From Corylus avellana (taxonomy: Eukaryota > Streptophyta > Magnoliopsida > Fagales > Betulaceae): 64,000 nucleotides of DNA. The notes below the pieces were generated by a model. That model searched no databases and was not told where the DNA came from. It saw nothing but the letters and a program-made list of their open reading frames with translations. Positions 44,981-57,341 of this stretch are shown piece after piece. Position numbers and translations under genes: made by a program. Location: the NCBI RefSeq assembly GCF_901000735.1, contig NC_081546.1, positions 17,731,220 to 17,795,219 on the forward strand, written 5' to 3'. Positions within the stretch are counted from its first letter, which is position 1. Each line of letters opens with the position of its first letter.

Positions 44981-45706
44981 GGATAAAGTCCACATACCCT
45001 CCTCAAACTACCACCCAATTGACAATATCCCCCAAAACTTTCAATTGTGACAATGTTCTCTCCAAACTATCAAAACATTGTCAATGTCCCCCCAAGACTA
45101 GCAATAAGACAAAAATGTCCCTATAGATTTCTCAATAAGACAAAAATGCCCCTATAAATTCAAAAAAAAAAAATTTGATTTTTTTAAAAAACGAAAATTT
45201 TAATTTAAAAATAATGTTTTTTAAAAAAATTTTAAACAAAAATTTTTATTTTATTTTTTTTAAAACGGAAATTTTTATTTAAAAAAAAAAACTATTTTTT
45301 TTATTTAGTTTTTAAAAAAAAATTCTCATTTTATTAAACGAAAATTTCATTTTTTTAAACGTAAATTTTTATTTAAATAAAATAAAAAAACGAAAATTTT
45401 CAATTTTTATAAAAAAAATATTAAAAAAATGAAAAAAAAAATCGAATTTTTTTTAATTTTTTTCTTATAAAATTGATTTTAAAAAAGAAAAAATTGGCCA
45501 AGTTTCGATTTTTTTTTTTTTTTGTTAGTTTTAGGTTTTTTCTAAAAGTTTTAGTATTTTTGTTTATATTTTATTAAGGATAATTTCGTCATTGGGGGGA
45601 ACATTGACAATTTTTAGTAGTTTGGGGGGACATTGTCATAATTAAAAGTTTAGGGAAAACATTGTCAATTGAGTGATAGTTTAATGAGGTTATGTGAACT
45701 TTCTCC
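44981..45706. mobile_element. MITE family A, copy 2
   Basis: Left end GGATAAAGTCCACATACCCT; reverse-complemented right end GGAGAAAGTTCACATAACCT. Inside both ends are TTGACAATRT and AACATTGTCAATG modules, with a poly-A/T centre (AAACGAAAATTTT units). Its right edge coincides with the end of the duplicated block. Confidence 0.78.
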
Positions 45707-46275
45707 AAAATAATATTTAAATATAATAGTAAAAGTTGATAGTTAAAATAGCGAGATTGATGTGGGTACTTTAAAAAGTTGGTAATTAACATAAAGAAAA
45801 ATGTACTTTTCGCTATTTTAGTGAGTAAAATTTGATGAGGCTGCTAATAATACTCTTACTTCATCTTTAATTAGATGAAAATGATATAATTTTCCTACAA
45901 GCTTCGCATGAAATTTTTTACAAACTAATTTCCTATTTTGTGAGAACACAAGTAAGACGTAGATATGTCATTTAGCATTACTTATCTCTAAAATATGACG
46001 TGTTATTTATCATGTGTATCATTGGGGTGGGGTATTACATTTATCATGTGAGAAGTACATTTCTTTTATTAGCACATGCTTCTCACATGCTTAAATAACA
46101 CATATTACTTTTAAAAACTAATTTCTATCCACCGAAAATATACCACTTATCAAATATGAATCTAACATGTCAATTTTTTATCACATAATTGGTACTAAAT
46201 TCACTGAAAAAATAAATAAAATAATAATCTTTACTAAAATCAACTTAATGTTATTGTTCATAGCAAGCATTATTA
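45707..46275. other. intergenic, nothing recognised
   Basis: AT-rich single-copy-looking sequence that follows copy 1 of the duplication. It does not match the sequence that follows copy 2 at 58009. Confidence 0.4.
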
Positions 46276-46520
46276 AGAGTCTATTTAGGATTGCATTTGA
46301 GAAATGAAACTTTTAAGTTAAAAAGTGCTTTTTGGAAAAGTTTTATTTTTAAGCTTTAGCCAAAAGTGCGTTTTGGTCATTTTTAAACATTTTGAATCCT
46401 TAAAAGTGCTTTTAATTTTTTTTTACCAAACGACTACTTTTTTTTTTTTAAACGAACTTTTTGAGTGTTAAACGCACTTTTACTTTTAGACCCTTTAAAC
46501 GCAATTTCAAACAGGCCCTA
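46276..46520. mobile_element. MITE, about 245 bp
   Basis: Left end AGAGTCTATTTAGGATTGC and reverse-complemented right end TAGGGCCTGTTTGAAATTGC are imperfect inverted repeats, continuing into AAAAGTGCTTTTT and AAAGTGCGTTTTGG modules. The TIR resembles a common plant MITE type (GGCCTGTTTG). Confidence 0.62.
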
Positions 46521-47320
46521 AATCTCCACAAACTAATACAACTAATAAGAATTTTGAGATCCCTTGTAACCCTTTATTTATTCGCTTAAAAAATAAATAA
46601 ATAAATAAATAATAGAGAAAGAATATAGTGTTAGATTTGTTTTTGAGGGTTTATTGGGACGGGGAAGAAAGGAAAAAATGAGAAGAAAAGAAAAGCAAAT
46701 GAAAAATTGTGGAGCCAAGGCCCAAGGGTTATGAAGTTTGAAGTAGACAAGTAATTGTTTTGGGTTTTACGGTAGAAAAACATAGGGTACAATAAAAAGG
46801 GAGAAAATGAGGGTGTTAAAGGATAAAAAGAGAGATTATATTCTAAAGAAATAAATGCAAAATCGGTGTGCATGGTTACGCCCATTTCCAATTAGCATTA
46901 TGAGGTATAAAAGTTTGAGAAATGCTATGTTCATAAAATATTTTACAAAAAGAAAAAAAATATTATAAAGTAATGGGGCACAATATAATTGAAATTCTCA
47001 AAATTTAAATTTATCCTTTTTGTAATCATGTTATACCATATCACTTTGTAAGAATTTTTTTTTTTAAAGCATTTATCATAAAAGTTGGTTGGTAGCTTCA
47101 AGTGATAATAAAAAAAAAAAAAAAAAGGCAAAAAACAAAAAAAACAAAAACACAAATAGAACCTTCCACCTAATTTCCATCCAAATTTTTTACGGAAACA
47201 ATCAAATATCACGTTAGTACTAATCGCATTATGATACATATCACCCACAATTAAAAAAAAAACACAAATATTGTAAATTATTATTATTTTTTTTAATAAT
47301 AAAAAAAAAAAAAAAAACTT
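46521..47320. other. AT-rich intergenic sequence
   Basis: Homopolymer-rich (47057-47066, 47112-47126, 47300-47316), with an ATAAATAAATAAATAA run at about 46594-46609. A fragment similar to short MITEs begins TTTGAGAAATGCTATG at about 46913. No gene was recognised. Confidence 0.4.
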
Positions 47321-47329
47321 GAGAATATA

Positions 47330-47690
47330 CTTAAGCCACCGCTTTTGCCAAATGGGGATGCCCAGAAAGGTGGGAATGGCAATGGGGCTACAAAAGTTGA
47401 CGGCACCATTGAAGCAGGAAACACTTCCAACATCGTCGTTGTCGTTGCCACGGCCTAGGTTCCTCCAAAAGGTGGTGTTCTCACACTCATTCGGCGTGTA
47501 CTTCCCATGCTCCTCTGCATAGGTCCAGCCATGCTCACCCGACCATCATGAAGTTGCTTTGTTTGGTGGAGGAGCTTTGGAAGTGAGTTGCGATTGAAGA
47601 TTGAGCTCCTCGAGCAAAATCTCTTAAACGTGTTCACTACCATTGTCCCGATCCCCGAGAGCGAGATCTCCCCCAAGTATGAATGGTATT
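47330..47690 (+). pseudogene. unrecognised degenerate coding-like segment
   Basis: GC content is higher than in neighbours. The plus strand reads NGDAQKGGNGNGATKVDGTI, and later IELLEQNLLNVFTTIVPIPE and SEISPKYEWYSPLEPKPS before a stop, with an internal stop and frame breaks. Codon-like character suggests a captured exon or an old pseudogene. I do not recognise the family. It abuts a retroelement gag fragment on the other strand. Confidence 0.3.
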
Positions 47691-47892
47691 CTCCTTTGGA
47701 ACCCAAGCCTTCTTAAAATAGTCTCTTAACATTTGATTTTTGAAACCATGATTTTTCAACTTATCCAAACTAGTCAAAACAATTTTCATCATACTAAACG
47801 AACTCTCATAACTATTTCTATAATATAAACTATCACTCAAAGGGTCATAGAGTTCCAATTTGATCGAATATGAATAATTTTGCCACAATGAT

Positions 47893-49935
47893 TGTAACAT
47901 CCCCAGTCCGTTAAGACTGAGTTTGCCACTTTTCTTCTTTTTCAACAAAAATTCTTGCAAAGATCTATAAGGTCTATCAGAGTACTTGATTTTAAAAGAT
48001 ACAATAAATGCGTAAAACATTTTCTTTCAAGATATTTTATTACAAGCGGAATTAAAAAAAACCATTAGATTTTAGTTGCGGAATATCATATCATTACAAT
48101 AACTTATATGAAAAGACTTTGAAAATTAATAATTATTCCCACCCCATTCCGGCCTCCTATTCCAGCATCCTTTCTACCTGAAAACAAGAAATAAATCTGA
48201 ATGAGCCCAAAGGGGGCCCAGCAAGTAAAATCCACAACCATAAATAGTTTTACTCCTTGTTCTCAGTTTTAAAAATCGTTTTCGCAAATAAATATAATTC
48301 TAGCCATAATAATATCTGTATGTACGGTTGCATCTCCCGTAACATATACATACTATTACATCTAGTAATAGATCATCGTTGTAAATCATCTTTATAAATC
48401 ATCATCATAATGCATCATTATAAATAATCTTTATAAATCATCTCTGTAAATCATCATAGCATATCATCGTTGAAAATATAGTATCATTTTCTCATAATAG
48501 GGCCCATGTACACTATTACCCCTGTGCACGAGGGTTGCGGGTCCTTGTGACCATGGCACTGAACTGTGGCCTCAGCCATGCCCGACCGTCAATTAACTCT
48601 TTCTTGGTGCACTCAACGGTCTAGTTGATGGAATACCACCTTCTGGCATAGCCTCCTTCAGTGGTTTCGCCTCCATCCGAGTATCGGTACCGAACTCTCA
48701 TCTTATCTTATCTTGGGGCCAAAAATACTCTCCTCCATACATGTGCCCTCATTTCATAAACATTTATCTCATCTCTTGTACTTTTCTTTGTACTTCTTTT
48801 GATGCATCTTAGGGCAACATGTAGGAGGGTTTATCATCTTTTTTTCTTTCTTATAATCATCATCATTTCTCAACTTTCTTTTCTTAAAATGGAAACTTTT
48901 CCAAATATAAACTTGTTGTGCTTAAAAAGCATTTAAAGAAATATAAACTTTCTAAATAATTCTTTTAGAAATCCTTCATGCATGCAACATAACTTCATAA
49001 TACGTAAATAAAATAATCATTTACAATTTGATACAAGAATATATAAATAGCATGACATGAAGTAATTTTAGAAGGGGTAGTGAATTTACTTACCTCTAGA
49101 CTGAAGCTAAAAGTGGTATGAAGGAATCTAGTTGCTCCAATATGACTAACACCACTAGTATATCTTTGGAAACTAATTTCTAAAGTCCGCTATCTCTTGT
49201 GTTCTTTCTTTCTTGTAGCGCTTGGTCTCGCCCTTTCTCTCTCTGTTCTGAGTAAACACTCTTAGAAAGAAGAAAGACTGAGTAAAAAGCGGAAGAAGGA
49301 AGAATATATGCAAGAGATGGGAGAGGAGATGAGTGGTGAAAATTCTGAAGGAGAAGAGCTCTATTTATAGGAGAAAATCAAACACTATTCTACCGTCAAT
49401 TTACAATTATACCCTCATTTTACTATTCCACCAACCCTATACTATTTCACCAACCCTATACTATTTCACCAACCCTATACTATTCTACCTTCAATTTACA
49501 ATTATACCCTCATTCTATCTTCAATTTACAATTATACCCTCATTTTACTATTTTACCAACCCTATACTATTTCACCAACCCTATACTATTTCACCAACCC
49601 TATACTATTCTACCTTCAATTTACAATTATACCCTCATTCTATCTTCAATTTACAATTATACCCTCATTTTACTATTTCACCAACCCTATACTATTCTAC
49701 CAACCCTATACTATTCTACCAACCCTATACCATTCTACCTATACTATTCTACCTTCTTATTCTACCATGCTTATACCTACCATTTACTATCCTATTATTT
49801 CACCAATTACCATTCTATAATTACCACTCTCATAAATTTCCCAAGAATTAAAATCCTTAGCTACAATGGATATTAAAATAACATCATTATCAAAATAATC
49901 TATTTAAATAGCTTTAAAAATTCTGGGACTCTACA
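47893..49935. mobile_element. solo LTR, family 1 copy B, 2.0 kb
   Basis: Starts TGTAACATCCCCAGTCC and ends GGGACTCTACA, flanked by a perfect 5-bp duplication ATGAT (47888-47892 and 49936-49940). Most of it aligns with 13354-15375, sharing ACCATGGCACTRAACTGTGG, the CACTCAACRGTC block and GTAGTGAATTTACTTACCTC. The 3' third differs: this copy has a minisatellite (49390-49760) where copy A has pyrimidine-rich sequence. It interrupts a retroelement gag fragment. Confidence 0.9.
49390..49760. repeat. minisatellite inside solo LTR copy B
   Basis: Two intermixed units are repeated: CAACCCTATACTATTTCAC (18-19 bp) and a longer TTCAATTTACAATTATACCC-TCAT unit. They are arranged in a higher-order block that itself occurs about twice (49407-49550 and 49555-49690). 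The 172-residue open frame across it is an artefact of the repeat. Confidence 0.85.
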
Positions 49936-50039
49936 ATGATAGCAAGTATGGACAAATTTCTAGGAAGCATGCCTCATGCTAATGGGCATACCTAAACTTA
50001 GGTATAGTCACACAAGGCCAATAATAACTTCCTTACTCA

Positions 50040-50139
50040 NNNNNNNNNNNNNNNNNNNNNNNNNNNNNNNNNNNNNNNNNNNNNNNNNNNNNNNNNNNNN
50101 NNNNNNNNNNNNNNNNNNNNNNNNNNNNNNNNNNNNNNN
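50040..50139. other. assembly gap, 100 N
   Basis: One hundred N, a conventional size for a scaffold gap of unknown length. The second copy of the PTH region begins at the first base after it. Confidence 0.99.
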
Positions 50140-50238
50140 TTCATAACATGATATTTGGGGTTGAGCTTATTTAATGAAGTGAGCTGGAGCTATGTTGTGT
50201 TTACCTATGATGGTATAATTCAATGGAATTCTTTGCAG

Positions 50239-53200
50239 GTGGGCTTTGAGATGGTGGATGCTATAGCCGAAGCTGAAGGGATATCCATAAGCAGTGTTTC
50301 ATTCAAAGCTCTATTAGGAAAAGGTTTGCCTTCTTTGTGAACTGTTCTCTCTTTTCAGGTTAAGTGATTGCACATATAAAATGCTTTAAACAACCAATGA
50401 TCATTGGTGAGTTTGACTTTGTTTAATAGGAAGGTTAATTAAGTGTGACAATTCATGCATCTTATTGCAATTTTTTTTTAAAAAAGTAATAAACCAATCT
50501 CATTAAAAGTGTAAGGCGCCCTTAAGTACACGAGAAGTAAACAAAATGAATGACTTAACTAGATGAACAAGGAAGTCACTATAACTAATCGACAAAGGAG
50601 ACATATACACTGATGTACAAAGATGCAAAGTTTCATAGAACAAAGATAAAATTTTCCTAGTGTTCTCTGCCCGCAAAATATCTTTCATTTCCTTCCATAC
50701 ACACCAAAAGAGGCATGTAAGCACCATTCTCCACATTGTAGTACTCCTATGCCTGCCATAGGACCACCAATAGGTAAATAGATATACAACACATCTAGGC
50801 ATAACCCATGACATCCCAAAACAACTGAAAGGAGCACTCCAAATAGCGGATGCCACATCGCAATGGAGAAGAAGGTGATCCACAAACTCCCCATTCCTCT
50901 TGCACATGCAACATCTGTCCATCATGATGATGTGCCGCCTCCTAAGATTATCAAAGGTGAGGATCTTGCCTAGAGCTGCCAACCAAGCAAAAAATGGCAC
51001 CCTCGAAAGAGACTGAGTGCACCATATACTCTTCTAGGGGAAGTAGCTACCTACCGGAGAAGCCAAAGACCAATAGAAGGAATTGACCTTGAACAATCCT
51101 CCTTTGGAAGAAGCCCACCGCAGCTGATCTTCACTTCCTCTCCTTCTTTAATTGGATGCAACACCTGGTAAAAAGAAGCAAAGACATCCACCTCCCAGTC
51201 TTACTGCAATTATGTTTGTGATAATTGTGGTTAAGTTGTAATTTTATTTATGAAATGCTTGAGGGTGGCAGCTAGGCTGCTAATAAACTTTCTACATGGT
51301 TCTCCAATTGTTAAAAGAGAGATGCTAGGTTTACAAATAAATTTTACAAAAATTGTTTTACAATATGATTGGAAATGAGATAAATTTAACTTTTGAGAAA
51401 TCCAATCATATTGTGCCACATTATGTTGTAAAAGTTTTTTTGTAAAATTTGTTTTTAAGCCTAACATTTTTCTTGGTAAAATTGCTGCTTGGTTTTATTG
51501 CTTTTTCTTGCTTGGTAAGAATTTCATTGTGTTTTGTTACTACCGCACATTTTGAGCAAACCCGATGGCTCCCCCCCTCCCCCTTCTAACATATCTTATG
51601 GTTGAATAAAATTTGACAGAAAAATATTTGTATATTTGTAGGAAGGGGAAACAGTGACAGATTATTTCAATAAAGGAGTTTTTGTATACTTTTTGTGTAC
51701 GGGCTTGATCTTTTCTTTCAATAAATTATTATTCATATATATATATATATATATACACACGTTTGATCCATGATGTAGCTAGTTTCTAGAGCTTCTTTCG
51801 TACTGGAGGCATTGCATCAGTTTCATATAACATGGAATTATATTAAGCTGCATACTTGTTGTCTGGGCATAACATTAAGCTGGATCAAAAACTAATTATT
51901 TATCTATCTAGTTTTGAATTAATATGATCCGATATTCCAGGTTTTATTGGAGATATTCCAGTTATGCTTGCCAAACCCCAAACTTTCATGAATGCAAGTG
52001 GTGAGTCTGTAAGTAAGCTATCTGCAAGATTTTTTTAATGAATTAACTTTCAAGTTTTCTCCAATTATGTTCCTATGGTTTTGATGAGGATTGGTTTGTG
52101 AAGGTTGGGGCCATTGTTTCGTATTACAAGATTCCGTTGAAGCAAGTAATTGTGGTAAACCATCTTTCTTACTCGTGCACTTTATTAGGGATAGCAATAT
52201 TTGCCTGCTATGTGGGGGATTCCCCCAATCCACCTTGTTTAGGAGACGGGTCACGGACAGGATTTGCTATTAAACCAAAGGGGGGGTTTGGGTAAGTTAC
52301 ACCTTGGTGGCCCTGCCCCAGGTGTATATATATATATACACCTATTAATCATATGGATTTTTTCCCTCTTCATTCTCCCATCTCACATAGCCAGCTGCCA
52401 TCTTCCCCTCACTGCAGCTACTCTTTTCAGACACCTCTCTCTCTTAAACCTCATCTTCCATAGCTCGCCCTTGCCAATTCTCTCCCACCGTTCCCCTCTT
52501 CTCGAGTTCATATCCAACTTACATCTCCATAGATTGGAGATGATGGGGATGGAGGGGCAAGCACCGTGAACAGTGAGCTGTTCAAGGGCACTGAACAAGG
52601 TGGTCCTTGCTGTGGTAGTGCTCTGTGTGCCATCACGTTCAACTACTGGCTTCGTGGTCAACAGAATCAGCAGATCGAGTGGGTATGGGGACCTTTGGTT
52701 TTTTTTCCATTGAATGATTGTCTGTTGTGGTTTGTGGTCATTGGTATGGTGTTTTACACTCTCAACAATTGGTGGGGTGGTCTGGCTGGGAATGGGGAAT
52801 GAGGTCCCCCCATACCAGACCCGTCCATTCCCATCCCTAATTTTTTCAATCTAAAGTTCTGATTCTCTTCTACAGATTTTTGACGACTTAGATTTGCCAT
52901 TTGCAAAGTTGCGGCTTTTGCCAAAAGGTGGACACGGAGGACATAACGGGTAATTTGAATGCTACTTTGATGTTCTATTTCTGCTACTTTTGAGGGCACT
53001 AACACACAAGTAATGGGTTGACTCAGACACCAGGGTATTGAACACAACCATTCCTATTATTTGGGACTCGGGGCAGTTGTAAATGTGTCTTTGTGAATCT
53101 ATTATATGTTTTCTCTTTTGCAAGAATGATAAATATAGAAAGTCAATCATGAAAACATTATTGTGTATAAGCTTCTTGACAAAAGTGAATCCACCATCAT

Positions 53201-53716
53201 AAATCTGCATAAATTTGAGGTAAATGATGGTGAATTCCTTGACAAAAGTTAATTATTATTACTTGGTTTCCCTTGCAGGATGAGGAATATCATTGATCAC
53301 TTCAAAGGGAACCGTGATTTTTCTCGTTTAAGGATTGGTATATTCCTCAAAGCACTAATATTATTTCCATTTTACTTCTCCATCATTTTATTTTTGTCAA
53401 TAAGTTGGTAAAATTTACTAGGCATTGGACGGCCTCCTGGGAAAATGGATCCTATCAACTTTGTTCTTCGCCCCTTCACCAAACAAGAACGTCAAGAGGT
53501 ATGTAAAAAGTTTTTCTTGTGCCCATGGTGGAGAAAATTATGTTTACATAGATTCTGCTGGATTGTGGATTCTGATTTTTCAAATAAAAAATGTCTTTTC
53601 AGTTAGACTTTACGTTTCAACATGGCCTGGAAGCAGTGCGGATTCTTTTGCTTGAGGGGTTTAATAAAAGTGCCACATTTGTTAACAGTGCCAAACCCTT
53701 GGAACAACTTGGTTAA
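50239..53716 (+). CDS. PTH: peptidyl-tRNA hydrolase, copy 2, exons 2-8 only
   Basis: Exons 50239-50323, 51941-52008, 52104-52154, 52876-52949, 53279-53337, 53422-53498 and 53603-53716 correspond one to one to exons 2-8 of the complete gene. All splice sites and the stop are intact. In these 528 bases only two differences are seen, both silent (TTG/TTA Leu in exon 2 and CCG/CCA Pro in exon 5). Exon 1, which carries the transit peptide and the GLGNPG and H97 motifs, is absent: it is either in the 100-N gap or not duplicated. Without it this copy could not make an active enzyme. The gene may be a true partial duplicate or the other allele misplaced by the assembly. An upstream start within exon 2 would lack the active-site Asn and His. 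Confidence 0.85.
50473..51198 (-). mobile_element. 5'-truncated LINE (copy 2)
   Basis: Same insertion as 37976-38699, with flanking repeats TCTTATTGCAATT (50460-50472) and TCTTACTGCAATT (51199-51211), which here agree at 12 of 13 bases. The zf-RVT reading is preserved and slightly longer in open frame than in copy 1. Confidence 0.88.
51318..51468. mobile_element. MITE in PTH intron (copy 2)
   Basis: Duplicate of 38823-38972, with arms ATGCTAGGTTTACAAATAAA and the inverse of TTTTTAAGCCTAACATTTT. Confidence 0.6.
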
Positions 53717-54759
53717 TTTTTGGCATAAAATCTATGATTTTTTTTTTTTTTTTGGTGATCAAGGACTGGCATATATTATTCATCAAGGAGATTGTGTCAT
53801 AGCTAATAATCATTGGGGTTTTTTTTTTTCCAATGATTTTTCCAGAAGAAATACCTTTTGCGAATACATTAGAGATCATTTCCAAGCTGATGGGTAAAGT
53901 GATTGTCTCTATGTTTTTATAGGCAATTTGAAGTTCTGATTATGAAGTACAGAATTTCGAGACTCTCACACTGCATTTGTTTCGGCGTAAAATATTTTTT
54001 GAAAAATGTTTTCTGTATTTTTTGGTATTTAGTGCAACCAAATATAATAGTCAAACCGAGAAAAGTTCATTAGTTTCAGACTTTTTGTCTATGGTTTCCG
54101 TTTTAAAATTTTGTAAATAATTTTTCGAGTCTGAGTTCAAACTGCCAAACCTCCGCGAACCACCGTTGAAGGTTGCTAGTAAGTTGTTGACCTTTTTTGG
54201 CTGTTGGCTCATTTTTCGTATTAGTCAAAAAATAATAATTTCCTAGCAAAATGGAGTGAATTTTTGATGATAAGTTTCCAAGCAGCCTGTTTTCCAATAA
54301 GAAGAGATGATTGATGATAAGCTGGCATTGAGATATGCATAATTAATGAAGCTTGCAAAAAAATTATGAGTATTATTGGCTTACCTAAATGCATGGCTAT
54401 ATAGACTTGGCGGAAGCGATAAATTGAAAAGAAGAGGTGAGTCTTCAAGGCTGAAATTAAAGCAATATCTTTGAGAAAATCAAAGAGAATTGCATTGGTT
54501 GATTTTTCAAAGCAAAAGAACTTTCCACCTTGACGCTATATCGATCGAGTGCTCAAATCTAGAGGAATACCCCTCGGTCTGCTCAAGTGGTCTTATCAGG
54601 TAGAGGACTGCGCAAGCAAGCGCTATCGAGGCTAGTCGGATCCCTTTTGTTCTCCCCCAATTGTTCTGTATTAGTTTCCCCCATTTCCGAAAAAAAAAAA
54701 AAAAAAAAAAAAAAAACTTGATCACGAGTTGTGTTCAAGATATAAGGGTTCATCCAAAA

Positions 54760-55010
54760 AAATTGAAATCCCCTCCAATTCGGGAGAAATTAGAGATTCT
54801 TCAATTGTTAATCGTGGCCTTTCATTTTAAATCCAATGGTCTATAAAATGTCAGCTACTTTTGTATAACTGATGCATTAATTGCTGTCATTTGTTTTACA
54901 GAGGTTTAAATGATTTTATAGACCATTAAATTTAAAATGAAGGGCTACGATTAACAATTGGAGAATCTCTAATTTCTCCCAAATTGGAGGGACCAAGGGA
55001 TCCGGATCCC
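54760..55010. mobile_element. fold-back MITE (copy 2)
   Basis: Duplicate of 42376-42610. Flanks are ATCCAAAA (54752-54759) and ATCCAAAG (55011-55018), so one base of the original 8-bp duplication has changed. It is slightly longer than copy 1 because of indels in the arms. Confidence 0.78.
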
Positions 55011-55018
55011 ATCCAAAG

Positions 55019-55187
55019 AGTTGTACTCGAACAAATCAAGAACATTGAAGGTGAAAGAAATGAACATATTAGAGGGGGGTTCCACAACATAGGCATTGTT
55101 GCTGATTTTATAAACCTGTTCTGCCAAGGCATGTCTTGGAGGGTTGGTGTAAACAACTTCAAATGGTTTCTTGCAAGTCATTAAATG
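55019..55187 (-). mobile_element. Ty3/gypsy polyprotein scrap (copy 2)
   Basis: Duplicate of 42619-42787, reading KKPFEVVYTNPPRHALAEQV, KISNNAYVVEPPSNMFISFT and FNVLDLFEY on the minus strand. Here VVYT is closer to the usual gypsy sequence than VVNT in copy 1. Confidence 0.78.
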
Positions 55188-55631
55188 TGTAACACCCCAC
55201 CCTCCATTGACAGACAATATTGTCCGCTTTTGGCTTCTCAAAACTAGACTTCCAAGGAGGTCACTCATCTAAGTACTACTCGGGCATAAGCTCGCTTAAC
55301 TGTGAAGTTTTTATGAGATCATGACTATCGTAACTTTAAAACATGTTAATGTCATGAAGGGTGTAAGTATACATAAGCACATCTCCATCTCCATACCCAA
55401 AAGATATGGGACGCCACAATTTTGTAACAACCCAGAGAAAAACGCTAGCCACATCTGTGCTATCACCCCAAAATGACTAGTGAATTTGAAACTTTCCTAA
55501 AATTCATTATAAAGCCTAATTCCACCTAATAACTAGGCAATGAAAGACTTAGCATACATGATTATATTTATAAACCACTTACTCTATGTGGGCTACTTCT
55601 CATCTTTCCAATATGGGATCATGGTAGTACA
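55188..55631. mobile_element. solo LTR, 444 bp (copy 2)
   Basis: Duplicate of 42788-43232: TGTAACACCCC start, ATGGTAGTACA end, and the same AAATG flanks (55183-55187 and 55632-55636). Confidence 0.85.
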
Positions 55632-55636
55632 AAATG

Positions 55637-57341
55637 GCCCTTGTGAGCCCATTTAACTCAAAAGACCCGCATACATTAGTATGTTTTAACTCAAGCATAC
55701 TATTGGCCTTGTACCCTTTTTTTTTTTTTTTTCCTGAAAATGTCATTTTGGTCATATTACCAAGGATTTTCATACTGGGGCCTCATCAAGATCCAATGGG
55801 CCTTGTGAGCCCATCCTTGACCAATCTTTGGATCCTACTTAGATTAATATGTTTAAGACATACATGCCATACATATGCTTTGTTAGTAGAAGAAAACTAC
55901 ACCTTTAATGATAAAGAACTAGAAACTAGGTTCTAAAATGGAGTTCTTTGCAATGCATGAATTATAAACAATATTTAGACTAATCATAATAAAATTAGAA
56001 TAGATAAACACTTTTTCATTCCTTTATTACTTTGGTATATTTCAGCAATATAAACCAAAAGAACTACAAAAAAACCAATTTTCTATAAATAATGTATACA
56101 TAGTTTGATGAAATTGAAATGACTCAAAATGCAAAAAACTATCTTCCAAAGAGAAAACTGGAATATTCATTCCATCTTCCCTTTTTCTTAATTTTTCTAG
56201 TTTCCTAAAATTCCTGCAATAACATTGCAAACATGATAAGTGTACCTGAATTCACACACCAGGAACTAGTGAGATTCAATCACTAAAACATGTTTTACTA
56301 AAAAGAACCTACCTTGGCGTTTGGAAGCCAAATATCTGGGGTAGTTTTTTAACTTTTGTTGTCTTGTTTCCCATTTTATTTACGCTTGTGGCAACTTGCC
56401 ATCATGTTTAGAAGAAGCATGTTGGGTCATATGCATTACCAGCCCTTGTCAATGATGCCACCTGCTTCAACATTCACTAATTCAGACAAAATGTATGCCT
56501 TATTGTTTAAGGAAACACTAAGGGCTCGTGTAGTTTGTGAAATAGAATCCTGGAATGAAATGACTATTTCTATATAATTGTCATTCTTTTGTTTGGTAAG
56601 GGTCTATTCTTAGGAATAATTATTCTCGTGACTGTGGGAATCACTAATCTTTTCTACACAAAAATAGATATTTCTGAAGGAAGGGACAACTATTTTCAAA
56701 AAAAAAAAAAAAAATCAAAAGTTTCTTTTAGCCCTTAAATTTGTTTTTTTATTAACAAAAATAAAAAGAAAAGAAAGGGAATGCCTTGAATTGCAGGGGA
56801 GTGGCCGGCCACCCACTGCAATTCTAGGTTTTTTTTTATTATTTTTTTTAATTTGAGTTTTGCATCTCTCGCAACAGGTGTTCGATAGCATAAAAAAACC
56901 GCTATTCTTGAGCGTCAACAGTTGCCCAAAGGGTTTGCACTCCACAATCTTCATTGCGAGAGTAGTGGCTTGTGTGTCATCATCTTCCATCAGAGCAAGC
57001 TAACGAAGGCTTTGATACCAATTGATTTAACGAAAGCGATAAATTGAAAAGAAGAGTTGTGTCCTCAATTCACAATCAAGCTAAAGATAGGAAATTGGAA
57101 TAAATTCAGGAAATTATAATGTTGAAATTAAAGCAATATCAGTGAGAAAAATCAAAGAGAATCACATTGGTTGATTTTCTAAAGCAAAAAGAATTTTCTA
57201 AATCGGCTAGCAGCAAAGTAGGCGCTCGCTTGAGCACTCAATGTTGGAAATAATTTTGATGGTGCAAAATATTCTTGTTGATACTAGACAATATTAATCC
57301 GGAATAAAATAATAAAATAAATAAAATGTAATAAAATAAAA
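55637..57341. other. duplicate of the repeat-rich PTH downstream region
   Basis: Corresponds to 43238-44980, including the T tract (55717-55732), the A tract (56699-56714) and the copia-like start region on the minus strand (56715-57030). No gene was recognised. Confidence 0.45.

Larger units (their letters stand above)
37643..45706. repeat. segmental duplication, copy 1 (about 8.1 kb)
   Basis: Nearly identical to 50140-58008, starting at TTCATAACATGATATTTGGG and ending at the right edge of a family A MITE. The unit includes PTH exons 2-8, a LINE, several MITEs, a gypsy scrap and a solo LTR. Differences are scattered substitutions and small indels, for example about 120 bp extra at 41860-41985 and about 60 bp extra near 45045-45090. 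The copies sit about 12.5 kb apart in direct orientation. Confidence 0.95.
47691..50039 (-). mobile_element. retroelement gag fragment (zinc knuckle region), split by a solo LTR
   Basis: Reading the minus strand across the solo LTR, the right flank gives FVHTCYHCGKI and the left flank continues IHIRSNW. This is a C-x2-C-x4-H knuckle whose last Cys is Trp. It is followed by YDPLSDSLYYRNSYESSFSM, LDKLKNHGFKNQMLRDYF and KKAWVPKENTIHTWG, a pattern like plant copia gag and linker regions. Only this scrap is present; the 3' part ends near 47691. Confidence 0.55.

Noticed and set aside
49333..49851. 172-codon open frame, one of the longest in the window
   Set aside because: It is an artefact of a minisatellite inside a solo LTR; the predicted protein is a repeat of TISPTLYYF-like units with no domain.
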